Assembly (NCBI GenBank): GCA_037142435.1
Contig: JBAXAO010000037.1
Coordinates: 1 to 12,826 of the forward strand
Source of the DNA: CAIMZW01 sp037142435
GTDB taxonomy: Bacteria > Actinomycetota > Actinomycetes > Nanopelagicales > Nanopelagicaceae
DNA length: 12,826 nt
Direction: 5' to 3'
Below the pieces are notes generated by a model that ran no database searches, was not told where the DNA came from, and worked only from the letters and a program-made list of their open reading frames with translations. This document shows, piece by piece, positions 6,491 to 12,645 of the stretch (positions are counted from its first letter, which is position 1; the number at the start of each line of letters is the position of its first letter). A program made the position numbers and the translations under genes.

Positions 6491-7513
6491 ATGGACAGCC
6501 TCTCCGATTTAACGACGCTTCACGTTGGTGGACCGGCCTCTGCCCTCATTCACGCCAAGACAGAAATTGAACTAATAACGGCTGTTCGAGAAGCTGATGC
6601 CAGTGGTAGGCCGGTTTTAATTCTAGGTGGTGGCTCCAACATGTTGGTTAGCGATCAAGGATTTCCGGGAACTGTCATTCGCATTGAGACATCGGGAAAC
6701 TCCTATGAAATCGATGCTTGTAGTGGTGGAACCGTGACGGTTGCCGCTGGCGTTGATTGGGATGAATTTGTTCTCTTTACGATGGATAAAGGTTTAGCGA
6801 ATCTCGAATCGCTCAGTGGAATTCCAGGAACGGTTGGCGGTGCACCAATTCAAAATATAGGTGCGTACGGCCATGAAGTTTCTGAGGTCATAGCTCGAGT
6901 TCGAGCTTTCGACCGTCAGAAAGATCGGATAACTACCTTTGCCGCAAGTGATTGCGAGTTTGGGTATCGCACATCTAAATTCAAAACCGAACGCGACCGT
7001 TGGGTAATTCTGGATGTGACTTTTCAACTCCGTCGAGGCGAGATGTCTCTACCTATTAAGTATGCCGAACTTGCAAATGCACTTGGCGTCGAAATCGGTG
7101 CTCGTGTTCCAATCCAGCAACTTCGCGAAACTGTTCTTCAGTTGCGCGAGAAAAAAGGAATGTTGGCTGGCTTAGCAGATCCCATTTGGTCTGCTGGTTC
7201 CTTCTTTATCAATCCCATCATTAGCGCAGAGGACGCAGCGCTGCTACCAGAATCGGCTCCGCGTTGGCCCCAACCAAATGGTCGCGTGAAAACCTCGGCG
7301 GCCTGGCTCCTAGAAAATTCCGGAGTTCATAAAGGTGATCGCTTAGCGGGTGCGCAATTTTCCGAGCGACATGTATTGGCTCTTTCCAATAGCGGAGGCG
7401 CAACCGCAGATGATTTGATCGCACTGGCAAAATCAGCACGCGAAAAGGTGCTTGTCACCTTTGGAATTCGGCTTGAGGCAGAAGTGCAACTGATAGGCGT
7501 CAGCCTGGATTAA
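6491..7513 (+). CDS. murB: UDP-N-acetylenolpyruvoylglucosamine reductase (MurB, type I)
   Basis: MurB uses NADPH and FAD to reduce enolpyruvyl-UDP-GlcNAc to UDP-MurNAc in cytoplasmic peptidoglycan synthesis. The 340-residue protein has the FAD-binding LILGGGSNMLVSD (43-55) and SGIPGTVGGAPIQNIGAYG (109-127), catalytic Arg in EFGYRTSKFK (R160), the proton-donor serine in AGSFFINP (S237), and the closing RLEAEV (327-332) with the conserved acidic residue. The segment around IKYAELANALG (189-199) indicates the type I form, as in E. coli. It starts 9 bases after the glycosyltransferase gene, with no strong ribosome-binding site. Its stop codon overlaps that of the convergent aminotransferase gene. 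Confidence 0.97.
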   Translation: MDSLSDLTTLHVGGPASALIHAKTEIELITAVREADASGRPVLILGGGSNMLVSDQGFPGTVIRIETSGNSYEIDACSGGTVTVAAGVDWDEFVLFTMDKGLANLESLSGIPGTVGGAPIQNIGAYGHEVSEVIARVRAFDRQKDRITTFAASDCEFGYRTSKFKTERDRWVILDVTFQLRRGEMSLPIKYAELANALGVEIGARVPIQQLRETVLQLREKKGMLAGLADPIWSAGSFFINPIISAEDAALLPESAPRWPQPNGRVKTSAAWLLENSGVHKGDRLAGAQFSERHVLALSNSGGATADDLIALAKSAREKVLVTFGIRLEAEVQLIGVSLD

Positions 7514-8730
7514 TCTTTTGCTTCACCCAAGAGTTTTTGTACGCGAGTAATACCTTCAACAATGTCATCATCGCTGAGCGCGTAAGAAAAGCGTAGGTAT
7601 CCAGAAGGCCCAAATGCTTCGCCAGGAACTGCGGCTACTTCAACTTCTTCCAATATGAGAGTGGCAAGTTCGGCTGAAGTTTGTGGTCGCTTTCCCCGAA
7701 TTTCTTTGCCCAAGATGCCTTTAACGGATGGATAGACATAGAAAGCACCTTGTGGAGTCGGGCAGGTGACTCCGGGAATTTCATTAAGCATCGAGACAAT
7801 TAATTTGCGACGACGATCGAAGGCTTCACCCATTTTGTGAACTGCAGACAAGTCGCCACTGACGGCGGCAATCGCGGCGCGTTGCGAAACGTTGGCGACG
7901 TTGGAAGATAAATGGGATTGCAGGTTAGTGGCGGCCTTGATGACATCTTTTGGGCCGATCATCCAACCCACACGCCAGCCAGTCATCGCATATGTTTTTG
8001 CCACGCCATTGAGAATGATGGTTCGATCTGCCATTGCAGGAACAGCCACAGGCAGGCTGGTAGCTTGCGCGCCGTCATAAAGCAGGTGTTCGTAAATTTC
8101 ATCAGTGATGACCCAGATGTCGTTAGCGAGCGCCCATTCACCGATGGCTTTTACTTCATCAACGCTATAAACCGACCCGGTTGGATTGGAAGGAGAACAA
8201 AAGAGAAGAACTTTGGTCTTTGGTGTTCGTGCGGCTTCTAATTGTTCGACAGTGACGAGATAGTTCTGGGTCTCGTCCGCAAAGACCTCGACGGCGACTC
8301 CGCCCGCTAATTTGATGCACTCGGGATAGGTGGTCCAGTAAGGCGCGGGCAGTATTACTTCATCTCCCGGATCCAAGATCGAGGCGAATGATTGGTAAAC
8401 CGCTTGCTTGCCGCCATTAGTCACGAGAACCTGGTCGGCAGTGATCTCATAGCCAGAATCTCGCTTGGTTTTGGCGACGATTGCGTCTCGGAGCTCGGGC
8501 AGGCCAGGAGTTGGGGTGTATCTGTGATTAGCGCTCTTGCCGGCCGCCTCAATTGCGGCAGCAACGATGTAATCCGGAGTAGGGAAGTCAGGCTCGCCAG
8601 CACCAAATCCGATGACCGGACGACCGGCGGCCTTCAGGGCTTTGGCTTTGGCATCAACCGCCAGGGTCGCCGATTCGGCAATGGCAGCGATTCGGGCAGA
8701 GACGCGAGGTTTTGCTGATTCTGTACTCAT
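7510..8730 (-). CDS. aspC: Aspartate aminotransferase, class I PLP-dependent
   Basis: This enzyme of 406 residues moves the amino group between aspartate and 2-oxoglutarate, linking the citric acid cycle with amino acid synthesis. Visible features are GFGAGEPDFPTPDYI (41-55), PAPYWTTYPE (128-137), CSPSNPTGS (178-186), DEIYEHL (210-216), the PLP-binding lysine in NGVAKTYAMTGWRVGW (K245) and the carboxylate-binding Arg in YLRFSYALS (R380). This is the type Igamma pattern common in actinobacteria and thermophiles. I chose ATG at 8730, since the N-terminus VSARIAAIAESATLAVDAKA fits relatives; an upstream ATG at 8784 would add 18 unrelated residues. No ribosome-binding site precedes 8730, so the mRNA may be leaderless, which is common in actinobacteria. 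A CAGACT box lies 9 bases before the start. It lies just before secE, as in Streptomyces. Confidence 0.94.
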   Translation of the reverse strand: MSTESAKPRVSARIAAIAESATLAVDAKAKALKAAGRPVIGFGAGEPDFPTPDYIVAAAIEAAGKSANHRYTPTPGLPELRDAIVAKTKRDSGYEITADQVLVTNGGKQAVYQSFASILDPGDEVILPAPYWTTYPECIKLAGGVAVEVFADETQNYLVTVEQLEAARTPKTKVLLFCSPSNPTGSVYSVDEVKAIGEWALANDIWVITDEIYEHLLYDGAQATSLPVAVPAMADRTIILNGVAKTYAMTGWRVGWMIGPKDVIKAATNLQSHLSSNVANVSQRAAIAAVSGDLSAVHKMGEAFDRRRKLIVSMLNEIPGVTCPTPQGAFYVYPSVKGILGKEIRGKRPQTSAELATLILEEVEVAAVPGEAFGPSGYLRFSYALSDDDIVEGITRVQKLLGEAKD

Positions 8731-8788
8731 AATGGGGCAAGTCTGCCACACGGGGAAAGCACCTGGACGAGCCTGAGCGCCCATCAGT

Positions 8789-8818
8789 TTTACCGATTAG
8801 CCCCTCGTCACCTAGACT
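8789..8818 (+). promoter_or_regulatory. Promoter candidate for tRNA-Trp and the secE-nusG-rplK-rplA genes
   Basis: TTTACC (8789-8794) and TAGACT (8813-8818) are separated by 18 bases, a good fit to the main sigma factor of actinobacteria (TAnnnT -10). Transcription would start near 8825, about 50 bases before tRNA-Trp. No other promoter is apparent between the tRNA and secE, so this one may drive both, with the tRNA cut out of the primary transcript. Confidence 0.5.
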
Positions 8819-8873
8819 CCTCCTTCTGGCGCTTGCATTAGGTCACGATTAGTCGTGCCCAAGTAACGCTCGA

Positions 8874-8947
8874 AGGGCAGTAGCTCAACTGGCCAGAGTT
8901 CCGGTCTCCAAAACCGGCGGTTGGGGGTTCAAGTCCCTCCTGCCCTG
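8874..8947 (+). tRNA. tRNA-Trp (anticodon CCA)
   Basis: The cloverleaf is complete: acceptor AGGGCAG (8874-8880) with CTGCCCT (8940-8946), D stem GCTC/GAGT, anticodon stem CCGGT/ACCGG with loop CTCCAAA (CCA at 8908-8910), and T stem GGGGG/CCCTC with loop TTCAAGT. The discriminator is G8947, as expected for bacterial tRNA-Trp, and no 3' CCA is encoded. The position directly before secE matches trpT in mycobacteria and Streptomyces. Confidence 0.97.
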
Positions 8948-8959
8948 CAAGTGAAGAGA

Positions 8960-8975
8960 AGGTTCGAAAGAGCCT
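8960..8975 (+). promoter_or_regulatory. GAAA-capped hairpin in the secE leader
   Basis: AGGTTC (8960-8965) pairs with GAGCCT (8970-8975), including one G-U pair, around a GAAA tetraloop. The hairpin sits in the 52-base gap between tRNA-Trp and secE and is followed by AT-rich sequence, not by a T run, so it is not a normal terminator. It may protect or define the 5' end of the secE mRNA after tRNA removal. Confidence 0.35.
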
Positions 8976-8999
8976 CATAAAAAGAGAGAGGTAGTGCGA

Positions 9000-9224
9000 A
9001 TGAGTGAAGAGAAGCGCTCGGAAGAAGAGAAATTAGGTCTCTTCGGTCGCATCAGCCTGTTCTACCGCCAAGTCATCAACGAACTGCGCAAAGTCGTCTG
9101 GCCAACCCGCCAACAACTTTCGACATACACCGCTGTTGTATTGGTCTTCGTAGGTTTCATCATCGCCGTTGTCTCACTGCTTGATGTAGTGCTGACAAAG
9201 GTTGTTTTCTTGGTATTTGGGTAA
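9000..9224 (+). CDS. secE: Preprotein translocase subunit SecE
   Basis: SecE is a small essential membrane subunit that clamps SecY in the protein-export channel. The protein has 74 residues with a highly charged N-terminus (about 1-11), the signature ELRKVVWPTRQQL (28-40), in which the amphipathic helix and the WPT motif are diagnostic, and one membrane segment (about 44-70). This is the single-span form usual in actinobacteria. I chose ATG at 9000 because the GAGAGG box ends 8 bases before it; a GTG at 8994 would be only 2 bases away. nusG follows 14 bases downstream. The gene is preceded by tRNA-Trp on the same strand, so they are probably co-transcribed. Confidence 0.96.
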   Translation: MSEEKRSEEEKLGLFGRISLFYRQVINELRKVVWPTRQQLSTYTAVVLVFVGFIIAVVSLLDVVLTKVVFLVFG

Positions 9225-9238
9225 GGGGCAAGAGTCAT

Positions 9239-10015
9239 ATGTCATTAGACGAAACTGTTACAAACGAGTCAGCACCAGTTGACGCGTTTGAAGCTGCGCT
9301 CGCTGCCACTTCCGCTGCTGCAACTGAGGAGATCTCACTTCCTGTGGTTGCTGAAGTTGTAGAAGAGGCTGTTGCCGTAGAGGCAGAAGATGTCGCTGAA
9401 GTTTCTGACGTTGCAACTGATGAAGAAGTTGTAGAAGAAGATGACGAGAATGCTGAATTCCGTCGCGCTCTTCGCAACGCAGTTGGCGATTGGTATGTCG
9501 TTCACTCGTACGCTGGATACGAAAAGAAGGTCAAGGGCAACCTGGCCAACCGTATTCACACCCTAAACATGGAAGATTTTATTTTCCAGATTGAAGTTCC
9601 TGAAGAAGAAGTACAAGAGATCAAAAATGGCGTCCGCAAGCAAGTAAAGCGCAACGTCTTCCCTGGTTATGTACTCGTTCGTATGGACCTCACCGACGAA
9701 TCTTGGTCGTGTGTGCGTAACACCCCTGGTGTCACTGGCTTCGTGGGCAATGCTCACCACCCATCACCACTTACTTTGGCTGAAGTCGAAAACATCTTGG
9801 CGCCACGTCCGGTCAAGAAGTCAGACAAGCCAGAAATTCGCGTAGTTGATTTCGAAATCGGAGAGTCCGTAACTGTTATGGATGGTCCGTTCGCAACACT
9901 GCCCGCAACCATTAACGAAATCATGCCGGAGCAAGCAAAGCTCAAGGTTTTGGTTTCTATCTTTGGTCGCGAAACCCCTGTCGAACTTTCATTCCATCAA
10001 GTACAGAAGCTCTAA
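9239..10015 (+). CDS. nusG: Transcription termination/antitermination factor NusG
   Basis: NusG binds RNA polymerase across the clamp and, through its C-terminal domain, contacts Rho or ribosomal S10, coupling transcription to translation. The 258-residue protein has the NGN domain at about 84-189 (DWYVVHSYAGYEKKVKGNL start, FPGYVLVRMDL at 141-151, NTPGVTGFVG at 161-170) and a KOW domain at about 204-258. The first 73 residues are a low-complexity acidic Ala/Val/Glu extension with hardly any basic residue, seemingly disordered. An acidic N-terminal extension is usual in actinobacterial NusG; it adds roughly 75 residues over E. coli NusG. AAGGGG at 9223-9228 overlaps the secE stop and serves as ribosome-binding site. 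The gene is followed after 14 bases by rplK. Confidence 0.97.
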   Translation: MSLDETVTNESAPVDAFEAALAATSAAATEEISLPVVAEVVEEAVAVEAEDVAEVSDVATDEEVVEEDDENAEFRRALRNAVGDWYVVHSYAGYEKKVKGNLANRIHTLNMEDFIFQIEVPEEEVQEIKNGVRKQVKRNVFPGYVLVRMDLTDESWSCVRNTPGVTGFVGNAHHPSPLTLAEVENILAPRPVKKSDKPEIRVVDFEIGESVTVMDGPFATLPATINEIMPEQAKLKVLVSIFGRETPVELSFHQVQKL

Positions 10016-10029
10016 GAAAAGGAAAGATC

Positions 10030-10461
10030 ATGGCACCAAAGAAGAAGATCACTGCAATGATTAAGTTGCAGATCCAGGCGGGCGCTGCAACACCAGCTCC
10101 TCCAGTGGGTCCTGCGCTCGGTCAACATGGTGTCAACATCATGGACTTCGTCAAGGCATATAACGCTGCGACCGAAAGCCAAAAGGGTCAAATCATTCCG
10201 GTTGAAATCACCGTGTATGAAGATCGCTCTTTCACTTTCGTTACGAAGACTCCTCCTGCATCACGCCTTATCTTGAAGGCTGCTGGAATCGAAAAGGGTT
10301 CTGCAGTTCCTCACAAGACCAAGGTCGCAGCGATCTCACAATCACAGGTTGAAGAGATTGCAAAGATCAAGATGGCTGACCTCAATGCCAACGATCTTGC
10401 TGCAGCAAGTTTGATCATTGCCGGCACCGCTCGTTCCATGGGCGTTACCGTCACTGCTTAA
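10030..10461 (+). CDS. rplK: 50S ribosomal protein L11
   Basis: L11 forms the base of the L7/L12 stalk and the GTPase-associated centre, where it binds 23S rRNA and senses factor binding. The length, 143 residues, is normal. The N-terminal domain has the proline-rich PAPPVGPALGQHGVNIMDF (18-36), the thiostrepton-contact region, and the C-terminal rRNA-binding domain has the family pattern with AGTARSMGV near the end. The ribosome-binding site AAGGAA begins inside the region right after the nusG stop. The stretch CTAAGAAAAGGAAA here is identical to that before rplL. The gene is in the secE-nusG-rplK-rplA transcript. Codons are strongly biased. Confidence 0.98.
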   Translation: MAPKKKITAMIKLQIQAGAATPAPPVGPALGQHGVNIMDFVKAYNAATESQKGQIIPVEITVYEDRSFTFVTKTPPASRLILKAAGIEKGSAVPHKTKVAAISQSQVEEIAKIKMADLNANDLAAASLIIAGTARSMGVTVTA

Positions 10462-10490
10462 TCTGTTTTACATAACTAAATAAATAAGTA

Positions 10491-10522
10491 CGTGGGAGAA
10501 CCGCGCTGGTTCGTTAACCACA
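10491..10522 (+). promoter_or_regulatory. Probable L1-binding autoregulatory site (23S rRNA mimic) before rplA
   Basis: In the 104-base gap between rplK and rplA, GTGG (10492-10495) can pair with CCAC (10518-10521). Inside this lie GAG, a small hairpin AACC-GCGCT-GGTT (10499-10511) and then CG-TTAA. The 23S rRNA site for L1 has the same order: GUGG, GAG, an inner helix, CGA..., CCAC. Free L1 is known to bind such mimics and repress its own mRNA in other bacteria. The match here is by eye against the remembered E. coli rRNA sequence. Confidence 0.65.
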
Positions 10523-10565
10523 GCCCTATCGGTAACGCAGATGCGCCACCGGAAAAGAGAGAGAA

Positions 10566-11279
10566 ATGAAGCGCAGTAAGAAATATACGGAAGTTGCTGA
10601 GAAGGTTGATCTCAAGAACCTTTACACACCATTGTCAGCTGTAAAGCTGGCTAAAGAAACTTCAACCACCAAGTACGACGCGACTGTTGAAGTTGCATTG
10701 TGCCTCGGTGTAGATCCTCGTAAAGCTGACCAAGCAATTCGTTCAACTGTCATCTTGCCTCACGGAACCGGTAAGACTGCCCGCGTTCTCGTATTCGCAG
10801 GCGGCGAGCGCGCTGAAGAAGCACGCGCAGCCGGTGCCGATATCGTTGGCGCAGATGAATTGATCGACGAAGTTGCTAAGGGTCGTTTGGATTACGACGC
10901 TGTTGTATCTACCCCAGAATTAATGGGTAAGGTCGGTCGTCTTGGAAAGGTTCTCGGACCTCGCGGTTTGATGCCTAACCCGAAGACCGGAACTGTGACC
11001 ACTGACGTCGCCAAGGCTGTTAACGACATCAAGGGTGGAAAGATCGAGTTCCGCGTTGATAAGAACTCCAACCTCCACTTCATCATCGGCAAGGTCTCCT
11101 TCACCGCCGAGCAGTTGGCTGATAACTACGCCGCAGCTTTGGATGAAGTTCACCGCGCTAAGCCATCCTCTTCCAAGGGTCGCTACATCCGCAAAGCCAC
11201 CATCTCGACCACGATGGGACCTGGAATTCCAGTCGATCCCAACCTGGTACGCGAGCCTGGCGAGGCTTCCAGCAACTAG
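10566..11279 (+). CDS. rplA: 50S ribosomal protein L1
   Basis: L1 forms the mobile L1 stalk that guides deacylated tRNA out of the E site, and represses its own operon when free. The 237-residue length is standard. Recognisable parts are the basic start MKRSKKY, VGRLGKVLGPRGLMPNPKTGTVT (123-145), the KGGKIEFRVDKNSNLHFIIG block (157-175) and GKVSF (175-179), which fit the family signature. GAGAGA about 5-10 bases before the ATG serves as a ribosome-binding site. An apparent L1 target lies 40-75 bases upstream. The gene ends 26 bases before the promoter of rplJ. Only a hairpin overlapping that promoter could terminate its transcript. Confidence 0.98.
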   Translation: MKRSKKYTEVAEKVDLKNLYTPLSAVKLAKETSTTKYDATVEVALCLGVDPRKADQAIRSTVILPHGTGKTARVLVFAGGERAEEARAAGADIVGADELIDEVAKGRLDYDAVVSTPELMGKVGRLGKVLGPRGLMPNPKTGTVTTDVAKAVNDIKGGKIEFRVDKNSNLHFIIGKVSFTAEQLADNYAAALDEVHRAKPSSSKGRYIRKATISTTMGPGIPVDPNLVREPGEASSN

Positions 11280-11305
11280 TCTTAAACCCACAACTTCATA
11301 GCGTT

Positions 11306-11335
11306 TTGACGAGGGTGGGCCGAAAGGCCTACCTT
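11306..11335 (+). promoter_or_regulatory. Promoter of rplJ-rplL
   Basis: TTGACG (11306-11311) and TACCTT (11330-11335) are separated by 18 bases, giving the best -35 match in the window and a TAnnnT -10 box. Transcription would start near 11342, exactly at the beginning of the L10 leader. The spacer is unusual since most of it, together with the -10 box, makes up a long inverted repeat (see the next entry). Confidence 0.65.
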
Positions 11336-11340
11336 TGTCT
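11312..11340 (+). terminator. Hairpin overlapping the rplJ promoter, possible rplA terminator
   Basis: AGGGTGGGCC (11312-11321) pairs with GGCCTACCTT (11326-11335) around a GAAA tetraloop: ten pairs, two of them G-U. The following TTGTCT is only a weak T-rich tail, so termination may be partial. As no other terminator lies between rplA and rplJ, this may separate the two transcripts while its DNA also forms the promoter spacer and -10 box. Confidence 0.4.
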
Positions 11341-11411
11341 CCTCACCAAAGACCGCTGGTCACTTCGAAGCAATTCGAAGTTAAATGTCGAAAGACAGCC
11401 CGCATAGGTGC
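11341..11411 (+). promoter_or_regulatory. L10 leader (ribosomal protein L10/L12 autoregulatory RNA)
   Basis: The 5' untranslated region of rplJ shows the features of the widespread L10 leader. CACC (11344-11347) pairs with GGTG (11407-11410), and GCTG (11355-11358) with CAGC (11396-11399). A perfect 8-bp hairpin ACTTCGAA/TTCGAAGT capped by GCAA (11362-11381) forms the inner arm. The unpaired AAAGAC and GAAAGAC stretches near the junctions look like kink-turn elements. The L10-L12 complex is known to bind this RNA in place of its 23S rRNA target and lower expression of its own operon. Confidence 0.75.
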
Positions 11412-11420
11412 AACCGAGAT

Positions 11421-11453
11421 CCTCGTGTGCATTTATGCGCCCGAGGTTTTTTT
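11421..11453 (+). terminator. Intrinsic attenuator in the rplJ leader
   Basis: CCTCGTGTGCAT (11421-11432) pairs with ATGCGCCCGAGG (11435-11446), with one T-C mismatch, leaving a small AT loop, and is followed directly by seven T. This is a full rho-independent terminator lying about 80 bases before the rplJ start and 10 bases after the L10 leader, so it most likely works as an attenuator controlled by L10 binding. CGAG (11415-11418) can pair with CTCG (11422-11425) and might act as a competing antiterminator. Confidence 0.75.
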
Positions 11454-11534
11454 ATTTGGTGCAAGTTTTACCCAGTAGAAGCAAGAAAACATTAGTTAGA
11501 AAACTAGAACAGAAAACACTAGAGAGGATGCCGA

Positions 11535-12188
11535 ATGGCACGCCCAGATAAAACAGCAACAGTTGCTGAACTGACCGAGGATTTTCGCTCGGCCACTGCA
11601 ACGGTGCTGACTGAGTATCGCGGACTTTCTGTGACCTCAATGAAGGCGCTACGTCGATCTCTTGGTAGCGATACCAAGTACTCGGTCGTAAAGAACACCT
11701 TGACCAAGATCGCAGCAAAGAATGCTGGCGTAGAGATCGCAGATGATCTCCTCACCGGTCCTTCCGCCGTTGCTTTCATCAAGGGTGACCCCATTGATGC
11801 CGCAAAGAGCCTGAAGAACTTCCAGAAAGAGAACCCATTCTTGGTCATCAAGGGCGGAATCTTCGAAGGAAAGTCAGTCACCACTGAAGAAATCATGAAG
11901 CTAGCTGACCTCGAGTCCCGTGAGGTTCTCTTGTCCAAGCTCGCAGGCGCAATGAAGGGCACCATGGCCAAGGCCGCACGTACCTTCGATGCACTTCGTA
12001 TCAAGTTGGAAGCTGGCGCTCCTGCCACTGCTCCTGTCGCCGAGGCTGTAACAGCTGAAGCCCCAGTTGCTGAGGCCGTTGTCGTTGAAGAAGCTCCTGC
12101 TGTAGCTGAGGCCGTTGAAGCTGAAGCCCCTGTTGCCGAGGCTGTTGTCGCCGAGGCTGACGCTGTTCCAGAAACCCCAGCTGAATAA
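11535..12188 (+). CDS. rplJ: 50S ribosomal protein L10
   Basis: L10 anchors the L7/L12 dimers to the ribosome and, with L12, represses its own mRNA. The protein has 217 residues, about 40-50 more than the usual 165-180. Residues 1-130 form the globular rRNA-binding domain, with LTEYRGLSV (25-33), the KYSVVKNTL (48-56) segment and LTGPSAVAF (73-81). The helix at about 131-160 is the L12-binding one. Beyond residue 160 lies a tail rich in Ala, Val, Glu and Pro, with no basic residue, containing APVAEAV three times (166-172, 176-182, 198-204) plus a variant at 187-194. The ribosome-binding site GAGAGGA ends 6 bases before the ATG. Expression is probably controlled by the L10 leader and attenuator. 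Confidence 0.97.
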   Translation: MARPDKTATVAELTEDFRSATATVLTEYRGLSVTSMKALRRSLGSDTKYSVVKNTLTKIAAKNAGVEIADDLLTGPSAVAFIKGDPIDAAKSLKNFQKENPFLVIKGGIFEGKSVTTEEIMKLADLESREVLLSKLAGAMKGTMAKAARTFDALRIKLEAGAPATAPVAEAVTAEAPVAEAVVVEEAPAVAEAVEAEAPVAEAVVAEADAVPETPAE

Positions 12189-12219
12189 ACTTTAAAAGAA
12201 CTAAGAAAAGGAAAATAAA

Positions 12220-12600
12220 ATGGCAAAGCTCTCAAGCGAAGACCTGTTAGCGCAATTCAAGGAAATGTCCCTCGTCGAACTCTCTGATTTCGTCAAGGCA
12301 TTTGAGACCGAATTCGATGTAACCGCTGCTGCTCCTGTTGCAGCTGCTGCTGCCGGTGGCGCTGCTACCGAAGCCGCTGCTGAACAAGATGAGTTCACCC
12401 TCATCATCGAAAGCGCCGGATCTCAGAAGATTGCAGTTATCAAGGAAGTTCGTGGAATCAACTCCAGCCTCGGTCTGAAAGAAGCCAAGGATCTAGTCGA
12501 TGCCACCCCAGCTGTCTTGATCGAAAAGGGCACCAAGGAAGCAGTAGAAAAGGCAAAGGCAGCTCTAGAAGCCGCTGGCGCAACTGTCACCGTCAAGTAA
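12220..12600 (+). CDS. rplL: 50S ribosomal protein L7/L12
   Basis: L7/L12 is the flexible stalk protein, present in several copies, that recruits and activates elongation factors. The 126-residue protein has the N-terminal dimerisation and L10-binding domain (about 1-33), an Ala/Gly-rich hinge (34-56) and the C-terminal factor-binding domain (58-126), with KIAVIKEVRGI (69-79), GLKEAKDLVD (84-93) and the ending VTVK. It starts 31 bases after rplJ. Its ribosome-binding region CTAAGAAAAGGAAA is identical to that of rplK. Because L12 is needed in multiples of L10, strong initiation here makes sense. A strong terminator follows 18 bases after the stop. Confidence 0.98.
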   Translation: MAKLSSEDLLAQFKEMSLVELSDFVKAFETEFDVTAAAPVAAAAAGGAATEAAAEQDEFTLIIESAGSQKIAVIKEVRGINSSLGLKEAKDLVDATPAVLIEKGTKEAVEKAKAALEAAGATVTVK

Positions 12601-12617
12601 TTCGGGTAAAACCTGAG

Positions 12618-12645
12618 AAAAAGGACCCTTCGGGGTCCTTTTTTT
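12618..12645 (+). terminator. Rho-independent terminator after rplL
   Basis: AAAAAGGACCC is followed by the stable TTCG tetraloop and GGGTCC plus seven T (12639-12645). The GGACCC/GGGTCC stem is perfect and extends through A-T pairs. The A-run on the 5' side means it could also work on the opposite strand. It ends the rplJ-rplL transcript. Confidence 0.93.

Noticed and set aside
8731..8784. Longer N-terminus for the aminotransferase from the ATG at 8784
   Set aside because: The 18 added residues do not resemble relatives, and the family N-terminus begins after 8730. The region also overlaps the divergent promoter area.
11519..12235. Long reverse-strand open frame (238 codons) over rplJ
   Set aside because: It is the antisense image of the repetitive Ala/Val/Glu tail and the L10 domain, giving a Ser/Ala/Thr-rich low-complexity chain. 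The forward gene is certain.
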